Positions 1-10,729 of a stretch of 64,000 nucleotides of DNA are shown in pieces. This stretch comes from Porodaedalea pini (Eukaryota > Basidiomycota > Agaricomycetes > Hymenochaetales > Hymenochaetaceae). The notes beneath the pieces are model-generated. The model searched no databases and had not been told where the DNA came from. It worked only from the letters and a program-made list of their open reading frames with translations. A program made the translations under genes and the position numbers. The DNA lies in contig NBAY01000005.1 in NCBI GenBank assembly GCA_002794775.1, positions 62,001 through 126,000 on the forward strand. Direction: 5' to 3'. Position 1 is the stretch's first letter, and each line of letters starts with the position of its first letter.

Positions 1-864
1 GCACTTGTCCTTGAAGTGGCCCAACCCGCCACAGATCCAGCACGCGCGTCGTCGTTGTGCCTCGTTCATTGAGACGTCCATCGGCTGACCAGCGCCTCCG
101 AAGGTGACGCCGGTCGCGTCGCGTCTATCGACGTGAGGGGCCGCTACCTGACGGCGAGCTGGGGGTGCTTGTTGTGGTAGGCGAGGAGGGGGAAGAAAGG
201 CGCGTCCTCGTTGGATAGCGCGAATCTGCTGTTCGCCGCGGTCTATTTCGATCGCCTTGTTCTTCCAATCCTCGTATTTTGTCGGGACTGGCGTCGACCT
301 TAGCACTCCACGGACCACCTCGATGTTCATCGCTCGCTTGAGGCGATCGCAGATGACGCTGTCGTCTTTCAGCTCAGCGCGCTTAATGATCACGTCGAAC
401 TTCTGGAAGAACTCATCCGCGGTTAGGTCCTTCTGAACCTTATCTCGGAAATCCTTCAGCGCTTTCTCCTTGCGATTCGGGTCGTCGAACGAGGCGTCGA
501 GTCGTTCCTGGAATCTTTCCCAGCTGTCGGTGAAGGTGACGATTCCCGACGTTGTCGACTCCTCGACGTAGTTCTGCGCCCACGTTGCCGCATTACCACC
601 CTTCAGGTAGGAGAGAGCTACATAAATCTTACTCTCTGACGTAGGGTATCGATTTGGATTTGCGGATACGAAAAGAAGGACTTCACGTCTGAAGTCGAGG
701 TAATCGTCGCCACCAGTGAATTCACGTGGTCGGGCGACGTCGATGTTTGGTACAGCAGCGGTACTAGGGCCCGCTGGGGTGTTCGCGGCTTGGTGAGCGA
801 AGGCGCCCGCTACGATCGCCGCGATTTGCTCCAACTGTTGTGTGCTGAAGCCTCCCGTCGACAT
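1..864 (-). CDS. Ty3/gypsy-like retrotransposon Gag (partial, runs off left edge)
   Basis: One uninterrupted frame runs from an ATG at 862-864 to the window edge (288 codons, no stop reached). Gag is the structural protein that packages retroelement RNA into virus-like particles. The N-terminus is Gln/Ala rich. The middle has the features of a retrotransposon Gag/capsid domain: a Trp-containing helix around residues 75-95 and an acidic/basic segment with ERF and DDPNRKEKALKDFRD. After an Arg/Pro/Gln-rich spacer the frame ends exactly in a CCHC zinc knuckle, CWICGGLGHFKDKC (C-X2-C-X4-H-X4-C), at residues 275-288. No stop or frameshift is seen, so this part could be functional. Protease, RT and integrase would lie further left, outside the window. 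The family call rests on knuckle plus Gag layout and is an inference. Confidence 0.85.
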   Translation of the reverse strand, partial: MSTGGFSTQQLEQIAAIVAGAFAHQAANTPAGPSTAAVPNIDVARPREFTGGDDYLDFRREVLLFVSANPNRYPTSESKIYVALSYLKGGNAATWAQNYVEESTTSGIVTFTDSWERFQERLDASFDDPNRKEKALKDFRDKVQKDLTADEFFQKFDVIIKRAELKDDSVICDRLKRAMNIEVVRGVLRSTPVPTKYEDWKNKAIEIDRGEQQIRAIQRGRAFLPPPRLPQQAPPARRQVAAPHVDRRDATGVTFGGAGQPMDVSMNEAQRRRACWICGGLGHFKDKC

Positions 865-1690
865 TGTTGTTCTAGGCGTGTCCGTTTGTCGCTCAGGGGG
901 GGTCGGTGGTGATGAATCTCGTCACGCTTCTCTATACGGTCCTGGGATCGGTGGGAGGATGGTCGACGTCGAAAGCGATGGCGAAATCGGGGTTGTCTGA
1001 TCTATCGGCGCAGGAGCCCACTTTAATCTTCTTCCTCCTTCAAGCGTCGAATACCAGAGTCCTTTCTCTGCACGCCACCAGATAACGTATTCAACGCCTG
1101 TTTGAGTAACCGTGAACCAGGAGCGGCGTTCCTCGTTGTACCAGGAACGAGACGGGAGAGCACGACGTTGTTCCTCGTCGAGATCTATGTTGATGATGGA
1201 GGAGGAACAGGGATCGGGTGTGCGTTGGTACCGGGGTTACGCCAACGTTGAGCGGGTTCGTCAGCGAAATTGATGACGAGGCGGTAGGATCCGAGTGAGA
1301 TCACAAACGAGATTGTCGTCGAAGTTTGTACTCGTCTGGTCACCCACGTCCACGTCAGGTGCGTGCTCCACCAGAGGCTAATCCGGAGAGCCAGGGTCGG
1401 AAAGGTTGGTTGGAGTGATTACTTAATACACGAACGTCCGGAAACGTCCGGGCAGGGTTGAGGGTTGTCGTTTAGGGGGTTTACACGTCAGGTCCTTCGA
1501 GGGGAGTACTCCTCTAGACCGAGTGAGGGCGAGTCGACAGCGACGACGTACGCTGGGGATGAGCCTGGGTGAGGTTCTGCTTTTATGTTAGGCGGGAGTC
1601 CGGGAGACGACTCGGACTGGGCAGGTCTCGGCTGACTGTTGTCTGGGACGTGCTGTACTCGAGCGTAGACTCGGGACACGCTTACTCAGG

Positions 1691-1781
1691 CTAGGTCGTC
1701 GCGGAGGTAAGAGGATTAATACAAGTCTAAACTAATACAAGGGGGACGAGTCTCACCTAGGTCGTCGCGGAGGTAAGAGGA
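1691..1781. repeat. 25 bp direct repeat, two copies
   Basis: The 25 bases at 1691-1715 (beginning ctaggtcgtcgcggaggtaa) recur exactly at 1757-1781, so the copies are offset by 66 bp. They sit just downstream of the TATA-like box in element orientation. Confidence 0.8.
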
Positions 1782-1815
1782 AAAGCAGAACAAGGAGTTC
1801 ATGCGATTCCTGAGA

Positions 1816-1824
1816 CCTTATATA
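1816..1824 (-). promoter_or_regulatory. TATA-like box in the presumed LTR
   Basis: The minus strand reads TATATAAGG about 950 bp upstream of the Gag ATG. The orientation and position suit a U3 promoter of the element. The call rests on motif and context only. Confidence 0.4.
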
Positions 1825-2370
1825 GCGACGACCGTGAGACTATATTACCTAACATTACCTAACGAGTGGGAATGGAACGAATGAAGGCAGTGTGGGAATG
1901 ATTGTGTAAGATGGGTAAATATGATGAAAAGGATGAATATAATAAAGGAGAATGGTAAAAAGGGGAGAATAAAGGAAAAGGTGAAAGTTCAGGTTCTAAC
2001 ACCGAATTTCTAATTTCTTTACGTTCTGTCCAACCAGATGCCCTTCCGTCTCCTTCCTATGTTTCAGGTGGCCGCAGCACTTGGCTGCTGCGGTGGGGAT
2101 GTATGCACATGTACTCCATCCAATGGTTTACTTGCATTCTGCAATTTGGACTGCGGGTGTGAGTCACGTGATGTCTGCACATGCGCGCTGAAGTGCGAGC
2201 AGACTGATTTGGTAGTCAGGCTCCCGCGTTCTCCACATGCTTCGGTTTAATTAACTTCCTGCTTCTTCCGTGTGCTTCTATATCGGGGCTTTACTTCCCT
2301 GCTTCTCGAAGCGTCTTCCTCGGTTGTGGCACTGCATAGCCTATCGGGTTGCATTGCTGCGCTCGGGTGT

Positions 2371-3018
2371 TCATTCCTCCCATTCAAATCCATTGGGGAT
2401 AACCATGTGGACCCATGGGTTATTCTTGGATCTCCATTCAGTGTCAGGTCCATTCGGTGTTAAGGCTGCTCCACCGAGACATGTCTCCATTGTGAATGGT
2501 GGGTCATGTGGTCCTAGGGCTAGAGTGATCTTGAATGTTCGTCTTTGTGACACGTGCTCGAATTTGTATAGTGTAATCGTGCCTTGATGCTTTATGTCCC
2601 TGAGGTATGCCCAACAGTGCTTGAGTGCTGTCGTTATGTGTATTGGTACATCATTCCCTTGTACTGGGCTCGGGGTAGGTATTCGTATCATCATCTTGCA
2701 GTTCCTGCATTCTTCATGTGGCTCCTTATTGTATTGGATGACTGTATCCCATTTGTAGTTTTCCATGCCACGTTCTTCTTTACTGATGTGGACTTTATAT
2801 GTCTTGGCATCTCGATAGTAGATTGCCTGTCCTGTTTCAAAGTATGGGGATTGGCCTTCCCACTTGTGTGCTCGTAATGTGACGTCCTGGTCCATTAATC
2901 CTATTGTCTTCAGGAGTTCTGGGACCTTCTGTGCTACGTTCTGTAGTAGCATGCACTTCGTGCATTGGGGATCAACCTCCATTGGTTGTCCTTTGCTTTC
3001 TTGACGTTTGTGTGCCAT
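2371..3018 (-). CDS. Hypothetical protein, 215 aa
   Basis: An open frame of 215 residues has a sensible start and ordinary amino-acid composition. I do not recognise the family. Near the N-terminus there is a C-X2-C pair (CTKC), later a second (CRNC), so a small metal-binding module is possible. The C-terminal third is rich in Pro, Trp and His. It lies between the retrotransposon LTR and a broken coiled-coil gene, so it may be a passenger of the repeat-rich block. No introns are needed. The alternative is a chance ORF, but 215 codons without a stop in fungal DNA makes this less likely. Confidence 0.4.
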   Translation of the reverse strand: MAHKRQESKGQPMEVDPQCTKCMLLQNVAQKVPELLKTIGLMDQDVTLRAHKWEGQSPYFETGQAIYYRDAKTYKVHISKEERGMENYKWDTVIQYNKEPHEECRNCKMMIRIPTPSPVQGNDVPIHITTALKHCWAYLRDIKHQGTITLYKFEHVSQRRTFKITLALGPHDPPFTMETCLGGAALTPNGPDTEWRSKNNPWVHMVIPNGFEWEE

Positions 3019-3171
3019 GTCACGAAGTGTGACAATGTAGCTTGATTGTGCCTGACGGATTTTTGCCTGGGCAAGTATCCATCAAGATCAGGTGACCACG
3101 TAATCACGTGTATGATCGACAATGATCTGCCTCGATCAACGTTTCCGAATGTGCGAAAATTTCCTTTCAAT

Positions 3172-5415
3172 ATGTCTTCCCTGGTAAGTTCCATGGGCCC
3201 TTCTGACGTGACGTCAGATGAAGTTTCTTCTGAAGGACCTGCAGAGAATGATTCAAAAGGAAAGGGAAAGGAAGTGGCTTGAGAGAGTTCAGGGGAGGAA
3301 TCTAGTCATAGTAGCTGTAAGTACTATTTATACAATTGCTGCAGGATCGTCCTGATGCATCTGTGCACTATTTTTCAGCATCTGAAAGTGCAGCGCTAAA
3401 GAAGCAGCTTGTTCAAGCGAAGGCATCACAGTCCTATGACGAAGTTGTGGTAATTGCGGAGGCAGCTGTTGCTAAGCATGGTCAGATTGAGGAAAAGTCA
3501 AAGTGGCATAAAAAACATCTTCACGCCAGAAAAAATTATGATTCTCTCTTGGCTAGGATAACCCAACTCGAGTCACAAATCCACACAAGTGAGGCCACTG
3601 TGCTTCAAACTGTTCAAGATGTTGCTGCAGCTGATGAGGCACGTTCTTCGGAGGCCCAGGTCAGCCTTCTTTTTGTCACAGATCGGGTTAATACGTTGGA
3701 GGAGAAAAATGAACAAAGCGAAATCAATGCGCGTTGAGTAGAAGATGAAATATGTGGTGTACTTAGTCTTCATACAGATGCTATTCTTGGGGTAAAGCTC
3801 CTTCTCTAGTATCACTCTACTTGATTCTCACATTCTGATTTAGGAGCCTGAAGCGGCGGATAAGTTGCGCCTTCGAAAATTAATCGAGGAAGGAAAGATT
3901 ATACTCCTTACGGGATTCAGTGTTGTGGAGCGTGTCCTGCAGATTCGCTACTGCTTGGGAAACACTTCAAATAATGAGGATGTCCGCAAGCCTAAAAGGA
4001 TTCATTATTTCATCTCGATCGACCACCCTCGTATTCAGGAAAACACAGCGTATGACCCATGGACATACGAACGGGTCTTGAGGGACCTTGTGCAGTGCAC
4101 TCAAACCCCAAAGGCAGGCCCTGGCGTGCCCTTCAAGGCATTCAAATCAATCACCAATATAACAGAAAACCATGCATTCAATCTCGGGCAACTCTATCCG
4201 AAGTACGACAGAGAGAAGGTAATCCAAAACTTGCACGACTTGTTAGCTGCTTTTATGTGTGCTCATGAACAGCCGAGTTTCTGGGAGATGAACGCTTCGC
4301 TTTCCTTTGCCGTGAGGGTGGAACAGGCAGGATATGGAGATTGCAAACCTTTCTGCGACCGGGCCCAATACAACGATGCGGACACCCTTGTTCTGGTGGA
4401 AGTTATTAGGAGCAGACTTCTGCAGGCATCCGAGATATCCACGGAGCTAAAGGGGAAACCCAAGACTATGAGCAAAATCGAGAGTTTCGCGGGCCACGAA
4501 GCGATGTGGATTTTCAATCAGTATCAGCAAAAGTCTAAAAAGAGTTGGCCTAAAAGAGGCTCTGCTCACTACTCCACGCACTCTTCCCAACTCTCCGATG
4601 TGGGCTCTACCCCTTGCGATACTGTATTGGGTGCGCAATTTGATTTGAAAAAGAGACTTACGCGCAATTCTGTCAACCAAATCGCATACGTACTTCATCT
4701 TGCCTTCAGGCAATGAAAAGAGGATGTGGATATCTTGTTTAGCACTTCCCCAATACTGCAACTGGAGGGACCGGAAAAATATGATTTTAAGTCGGCCGAT
4801 AGTCGAATGAGAGAATATGCCGGTCTTGTTGTGGATCCTTGTAATGAAGCAAGCTTGTCGTACGAAGAACTGGACACCCGAGTACTTCTCGCAGAGGCCA
4901 GTGCACCAGTGGGCAGTGTGAAGCACTCACTATGCAGGAATTACAGGAATCTTAGGGTGTATATGCCTTTCATCAAGGACCTGTCTGCGCTATCGGCAGC
5001 TCTCAAGCTCTTGGAGGACGGAATTGCCAACATTCTATTGCGGGAAGATGCCTATGACTCACTCGTAGTTGCATTACATGGAGGTGCCCATGATATGTCC
5101 GAGCCTGTGGAATCTTATGAAGCTGCAATAAAGGCATTGGAGGAGCGTGGTGTTTTGCAGGGGCAGTTTAAGGAGTGTGCTCCACATTTCAGAGCGATTT
5201 TGGCCGTCCAGCAGGGAATCAACATGCATAACAGTATCCCCGACGGACCTATAAGCGTAGGGTTCCCCCTTCCACATGTGGACAATGCGGTGCGATCCAG
5301 TGAACGGGAATCCAGTGCATTGCAATCCTATCCGTTGTCATCTGCGAAATCATTTCGCAAGCGTCCCGCTGACGATCATGCCCTTACGACGAGGCCAGAG
5401 AAAAAAAAGAATTGA
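3172..5415 (+). pseudogene. Broken coiled-coil protein gene (two in-frame TGA codons)
   Basis: The pieces share one frame. A Ser/Glu-rich start (3172-3282) is the likely N-terminal exon. From 3336 comes a Lys/Glu/Ala-rich coiled-coil segment, then TGA at 3735-3737 and further open frame to a clear intron (3792-3843, GTAAAG...TTTAG). The second exon is open from 3844 to 5415 apart from TGA at 4714-4716, and it ends in a basic RKRP/EKKK tail. Both stops fit CGA to TGA change. The segment at about 3870-4700 has a globular composition, but I recognise no family. The joint between 3282 and 3336 is unclear (a possible donor at 3313 gives an intron too short to trust). It may be a transposon passenger or a decayed host gene. 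Confidence 0.5.
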
Positions 5416-5437
5416 TCGGATTACCCGCATGATGAAG

Positions 5438-5597
5438 GCCCCTCTAATTCAAGGGGAGGCATGGCTCGTGGAGACACGTCCCCGCCATCCCCCCTCACTT
5501 TGTCCTCACTCCAGCCAGGCCCCTCTAATTCGTTTAATGCCGGAAGGGGAGGCACGGCTCATGGAAACACATCCTGGTCCCTCCTCACTTTGTCCTC
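5438..5597 (+). repeat. Imperfect tandem duplication, about 70-80 bp units
   Basis: The segment 5438-5507 is repeated at 5519-5597. Both copies begin ggcccctctaattc, carry aggggaggca(t/c)ggctc(g/a)tgga in the middle, and end ccctcactttgtcctc. The second copy has a short insertion after the first block. It lies directly after the broken coiled-coil gene. Confidence 0.75.
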
Positions 5598-5644
5598 GTC
5601 CTGGCCACCTCCCCCCGCTGACTGGCATCAGACTTATGAGAACT

Positions 5645-5780
5645 ACAGAAGAGAGGGTGGAAGAGAGGGTAGAAGTGACCAGAAACGGAGACACGACTAC
5701 CACTCCGGAAGAGAGGATAGAGACTACCAGAGACGGGAATACAGCTACTCCAGAAGAGGGGGTAGACGTGGACATCACTG
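5645..5780 (+). repeat. Degenerate Arg/Gly/Tyr-coding tandem repeat
   Basis: Units of about 45 bp built on gagac(t/g)accag...actccggaagagag recur two to three times. In one frame they encode an RGG/RDY-like string, in another an Glu/Thr-rich one. No frame is clearly favoured, so I treat this as simple repeat DNA and not as a gene. Confidence 0.5.
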
Positions 5781-5799
5781 AGAGAGTTCCGGAAGAGTT

Positions 5800-6101
5800 G
5801 CTCTGACATCATGACGATGACCTCAAGGTGTCCAAGGTGGTCACTGGAGCGGTGGTAATGAGGAGGGACTCAAGCGTGGATCAAATCAGTCTGAACAATC
5901 AGACACATGCTCTCGCATAGCCTCAAATCCTTTTGTCTACTATTTCCTTTTGTATTCCTCCTACTAAGTCTTCTTTCATACAGAAATACCAGGGTTTTGT
6001 ATGATTAGTTGTGTAGAATGTACATTTTATTTATTCAATGATTGAAGTTTACTGCTAGAAAGTGACCATGATGATGGAGTGCATGATGTTCCGCACCACT
6101 C
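5800..6101. other. No gene seen
   Basis: A/T-rich spacer between the broken coiled-coil gene and the transposase remnant. Only short frames are present. Confidence 0.5.
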
Positions 6102-6162
6102 AACTCATTGTCCATCGCTACGATAGCCTTTGGGCACGGCAAGACTGCATATGGTCCAAGAG
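6102..6162 (-). pseudogene. Fragment of an older DDE_3 transposase copy
   Basis: On the plus strand this stretch aligns by eye with 6667-6726 of the neighbouring transposase: shared ttgtccatc, acgac/acgat, ttttgggc/ctttgggc, gcat(a/g)tggtccaagag. It corresponds to the region before and including the second catalytic Asp block. The reading frame is broken, so it is a remnant. Confidence 0.5.
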
Positions 6163-6350
6163 TGAAGGATGCAGAGGTCGAGACAAGTCTTGCATTACTC
6201 ACTCACACTGTTCGATATGCGCAGGAGGATGTTTCTCACATCAAGGAACAGTAGTTATGTGTACATCATATAGACAGAATATATCACATTGTTGGACCAG
6301 TTGAGACAGTGACAAGGAAGCCTGTATCCACTCGATGAAGAAACCCAACA

Positions 6351-7534
6351 CTAACAGAGATAACTGCAATGATGATAGAAAGCACGACAGTCCACAGCAC
6401 TGATAGACATGGTTTCACCGTAAAGCTTCGCGAATACTGAAGTGTCCGTTTCCTCATCACTGAATTTGACCCAACGAAGTTGAGATTTCAGCAGAGAGAA
6501 TGCCAGCTCGATCGGGTTGAAGTCCGGAGAATACGCGGGGAGAAATTCCAGCTTCATGCCCCTGTGCGGAGTCAGATCAGTAAGAGCCCTGCGTCGCAGC
6601 ACGACAGGTCAAAATAGACAGACCTTGACTCAATGAGTTTGTGGATTTCCAGTGACTTGTGGATTGTGCAGTTGTCCATCACCACGACAGAGTTTTGGGC
6701 CGGCCAAGGTTGCATGTGGTCCAAGAGATCCCTGATAAATGCGGAGAAGGAGGTGGCATTGAAAGATCCTTCCAGTATTGTACAGTCAAGCATGCCAGTT
6801 GAAGTGATTGCGGGCAAGATCGAATACCTAGAAGAGGCAAGCAGTCAGATCTGCAGTCATAAAGGTAAGCATCGCACCTTTTTCCCCATGTAAAGATCAC
6901 TTTCCGACATGCCTGATAACCCTGCAAAGCCCATGCTTTCTTCCTCAAGAAGGTATGTCGGTCGCATGTGCTCTCATTGACAAAGACAAGCTGTTCTGCC
7001 TCATATTGAGATCCCATTCTCAATGTGTACCAGAGCCGAGCAGACTCGCTGCGTTCAAGTGCCCTTTTCGATATCTTGAGCAGAGTAAGTTTGCTGATGC
7101 GAAGCCATAAGCATCACCGCACCGTCTTCAGAGTGAACCCAGCCTGGCGCAGAGACCTCCATACTGTAGTGTCCGAAACCTTCTTGCCTGTTACCCTTTC
7201 CAGCTCCTCCCTCACCTTGTCTAAGTACTGGTCCTTGCGATGCTCTATCATGCTCAAGAGATACTATAGTTCAGTTAGCTGCAGCAAGTCATTACAATTC
7301 AAAAAATGCACTCACCTGTGTATCCGCATAATCAAGCAACCTTGGTCTTCCGGTCCTCGTGCCCTCCTGTCTTAAATGCCCCATGCGCTCGTGTTGAGCA
7401 ACAGTTCGGTGGATTGTTGCTCAATGGATATCTATTACCCTGGCCAGATCATGCACGGTGAAGAGTCGTGACTGATACAGTCTGAATATGATGTGTCTTG
7501 CATCATCTGAGAGTGCCTTGCCTGAAACCATCAT
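6351..7534 (-). pseudogene. DDE_3 (IS630/Tc1-mariner-like) transposase, spliced, inactivated
   Basis: Five exons can be joined in frame (7534-7316, 7263-7123, 7074-6878, 6827-6624, 6561-6351), giving 323 codons, the usual family size. Introns are 52, 48, 50 and 62 bp. The N-terminal part has the helix-turn-helix DNA-binding layout (DTTVWRSLRQAGF). The catalytic half shows VVMDNCTIHK (second Asp) and the third acidic residue in AYSPDFNPIELAFS. Two faults make it inactive: TGA at 7423-7421 in the HTH exon, and VFVNES where the family has a catalytic Asp (D to N). Terminal inverted repeats and a TA duplication were not found. The family call is firm from the motifs; inactivation is an inference from the lesions. 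Confidence 0.85.
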
Positions 7535-8387
7535 GGAACGACCTGAGAGGAGGAGGAAGTAGAGTGTTGGCTTTCGTGTTTGCATGGCGGTGGCTTGGCT
7601 AACACGTGCTCACGTGCTCACAGGTGTTGGTAGTATGCACAGAAATTTGAGCGTAGCAGTCGAAGCACAAAGCGAATGGACAGGAAACTTGCAGGGAAGA
7701 TGGCTTTTATGTGTCCGATAATTACACAAAAAGAATCATAATCTTAGCGGTCTTCTCGCCCGTGCTGCAAGACCTGTTGTGAGAAGAGGAAGGTGGAAAG
7801 AGCTCGAAGTGGAACACAAACCTTGCTGCTGCACCATGAATACTGCATGGATTGGCTTCAGACTTGCAGGAGCTGTTGGTATAGTCATATACTTAATTTA
7901 CAGTCATGGGAAAGAATTTTATAGGTAGATGTAGGGGAGCCATAATTTTTGAATCTCAGTGGAAATGTATGAGAGAACAGACTGGCTGCACTTGTTTGAT
8001 CTCCACCCACCTACACAGTCAATGTATTGCTCCCTATTTTACATATTTCTGCTCCTGAGAACCATGCCTATTTTTTGAGTACTTAATGAGCAGGTACTGC
8101 GCAGAATTTACAGAGAAAATCAACATTTATTCTATTTTTCGACGTTTTGGCTCAGACGCGGCTCATTTCACGTGAAATGCACGTGTCGCAGGACTTATGA
8201 AAATGGCTGTAAGCAGTGATGAGTCGCGTCGATCCTCGGGTCATTTGAGTTTAGTAAGCGCGTGCGGATCAGCGTCGCTGTAACTGTAACTTGTGTAAGA
8301 CGGTGCACTGCACTTGGCGTTCCACTTGTCTTTGAGCTCGTACCGTCACCATCTTAATCCGCAACCCTCTGTTCTCTCACATCTTAG
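7535..8387. other. No gene seen; boundary of the accessory block
   Basis: No coding signal. The right terminus of the DDE_3 element should lie here but no inverted repeat was recognised. The last 200 bp (from about 8200) becomes C/T rich with several TCACC/CTCTC runs and is the likely promoter and leader of the YSC84-like gene. Confidence 0.45.
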
Positions 8388-10372
8388 ATGAAGTTTAACA
8401 CCCCACTGCCTCAGCCGCTGCCTAAGGAATGTCTCAAAGCAGCCAAAATTTGTGAGTGCTCAGCCGATTGCACTTTCTGGCCTATTTACGAGCCAGGCTG
8501 TGTACAGTCAAGTCGTTTGTCGACAATGGAAACAATGGTCTCGATGGTGTGAGTGTCGCCCCCACTTATGTGACATATTTTGCACCACCTGATTTCGGAT
8601 TGTAGGTAATCCCAAGACAGGTTCTTGAGCACGCCAAAGGTTTCGCCATCTTCACTATAATCAAGGCCGGTTTCTTATTCTCTGCACGAGCCGGGAGCGG
8701 AGTTGTCATAGCTAAACTTGAGGATGGCAGTGAGTACATGCACCTAATCCAGATACTCCTCTCTCAGTTCTGCTTCGCAGCGTGGTCCGCGCCGAGCGCA
8801 ATAGGTTCCGCCGGACTAGGTGTAGGCGGTCAGGCAGGCGCAGAGGTGACAGATTTCCTTATTGTTTTGAATTCTCGCTCCGTAAGTACCTCAGATTACA
8901 CATGCAGATGAGAACCGTAACACTTACCTTTTAACAGGCGGTTGTGCGTATAAGCTTCTAATTGATTATATGCGCACTCTGATTAAGGTTGCAGCGATCC
9001 TTCATGTCTGCTGGCTCACTAACTCTTGGAGGAAACATGAGCATTGCGCTTGGTCCTTTAGGCCGCAATGGGGAAGCACTCGGATCGCTCAATACTTCTG
9101 GCAAAGTAGCAGCGATGTACAGCTACAGCAAGACACGGGGTCTCTTTGGTGGTGTCTCGGTCGAAGGATCTGTCATCGTTGAACGACAAGATGCGAACGC
9201 TCTCGCGTACCATTCCGATGTATCCGTCAAGCAGCTGCTGTCTGGCGCAATCGACCCACCCGAATGGGCGCAGCCGCTTATCAGAGCCCTTGAAGCATGT
9301 GTTGGTATGCCCGGCGGACACAGATGGGTGAATGATTCTGTAGACTCGGATGGTCTGGCCAGCCCAAGTATCAGAGACTCTGGTTACGCTTTCGGCGAGG
9401 GTGTCGCAAGTCCAGGAAGTGAGGTGCCTCCGAGCCTTCGGAAAAAGAAAGGTTCAGTCAGCTCACCATTTCCCCCTGCACAATGGGGCAGAAAGAAAAG
9501 CGGGGGGTCGTATTTCCATTCAAACCTTGGAGAAGGTGTTGACGATAACTTTGGAGGTTCCACACTGTCGAAGGAGGAGACATTTTACCGTTCACGCACT
9601 CCACCAATAGGAAACCTGATAGAGGACGGATCAGCCACGGCCTCCTTCACTACGCATTTTGAATCAGACTACACCCCTCCATCACCAAATGATTCGTCCT
9701 TTCCGCCGACACACCGCTCCACGTTGAGCGTCCGCTCCCAACCTCCACACGCATCTACTTTCAGTCCGGGGTCTCCTTTCAATGATCTCCCACCCTTCCC
9801 GAACATGAGCAGAAACGATGCCAACGGGCTTTCTCATAACCGCAGTGTAAGCACGACCTCATATCTCAACTCGGGTAGTAAGGTTGGCCCAAACTCCACT
9901 ACGACTCAGAGGACTAGCTCAAACCCGTTCGTGTCGCGGGCGGCTGATCCTTTTGCTTATGAGTCCGTTGGTGACTCAATTGATGATTACTCATATGATC
10001 GTCCGCGCTCGACATCGGCTTCAGGGGACAAGCCTCGCTTGACGCCGAAGGCGGGGTTACATTCGCCGATGAGTCCTTATGAAGGCGTAGGCCGTGCAAT
10101 AGCGCTTTTCGATTTCAACGCAGTTGAGGTAGGTGTATTGCCTTATGTTCTCAGCTATAGTTGATCCCACGTCTTGGAGCAGCCTGGAGATCTCGCCTTC
10201 AAGAAAGGCCAAGTCATCACTATCACGAAGAAATCTGATAAGACGGATGACTGGTATGTCTATCGTGGATTGACTCGCTCGAACAAATCAAATTAAACAA
10301 TATTACAGGTGGACTGGGAAAATAGACGGGAGAGAGGGTATTTTTCCTGCCAACTTTGTTGAAGTAGTTTAG
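8388..10372 (+). CDS. YSC84: YSC84/LSB3-like SYLF + SH3 protein
   Basis: Actin-patch protein: the SYLF domain binds lipid/actin and the C-terminal SH3 binds Las17/WASP-type proline motifs in endocytosis. Exons: 8388-8451, 8508-8548, 8606-8729, 8781-8881, 8938-8943, 8995-10128, 10183-10253, 10309-10372. The start gives the expected MKFNTPLPQPLPKEC. SYLF hallmarks follow: AKGFAIFTIIKAGFLFS, RAGSGVV, WSAPSAIG, GGQAGAEVTDF, SLTLGGN. The long sixth exon encodes a Ser/Pro-rich linker. SH3 motifs are ALFDFNA, a Trp-Trp pair and GIFPANFVEVV just before the stop. The fifth exon is only 6 nt (Ala-Val) but is needed to match the conserved NxRxAV segment. All joints keep frame. It is the first gene right of the transposon block. 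Confidence 0.93.
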
Positions 10373-10729
10373 CATTTGATTTTCCCGCTATGAACAATAT
10401 TGTATTAATATTGTTCAGTCGCTTCAGTCATGCTTTTAGGAATAGCTCGGCTTGTTCACTTCGCTTTCAATGTTCTCATAATATGTGGTATCCATTTGCA
10501 ATTGTATGTAACATCTATCAATATTACTCCGAGTCCACACGCGCTTTGTTGAAATTGTTTTGGTTCCAGATAATCGCGTCTGTCACCGCAGTGCTTCAAA
10601 CGGTCACGGGTTGAGACGCGCCTCCAATTCTGCGACACGCATTGCTGCACATAAACAGGGGTTCGCCTGCACCTTTCCTTCCTTCTGCTCTCCTTGCATT
10701 TTCTGAACCGTTTGCTCTTTTCTGTGCCG
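10373..10729. other. Short intergenic spacer
   Basis: 3' end of the YSC84-like gene and promoter of the helicase gene. C/T-rich tracts occur at 10670-10720 just before the helicase start. No other element seen. Confidence 0.5.

Larger units (their letters stand above)
865..2037 (-). mobile_element. Presumed 5' LTR and leader of the retrotransposon
   Basis: This stretch lies directly upstream of the Gag start on the minus strand and has no convincing gene. It contains a TATA-like site (1816-1824) and a 25 bp direct repeat (1691-1715 and 1757-1781), as expected of a regulatory LTR. I could not fix the LTR ends, the primer-binding site or the target duplication, because the second LTR is outside the window. 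From about 1860 the base composition becomes A/G rich and may already be flanking DNA. Confidence 0.45.
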
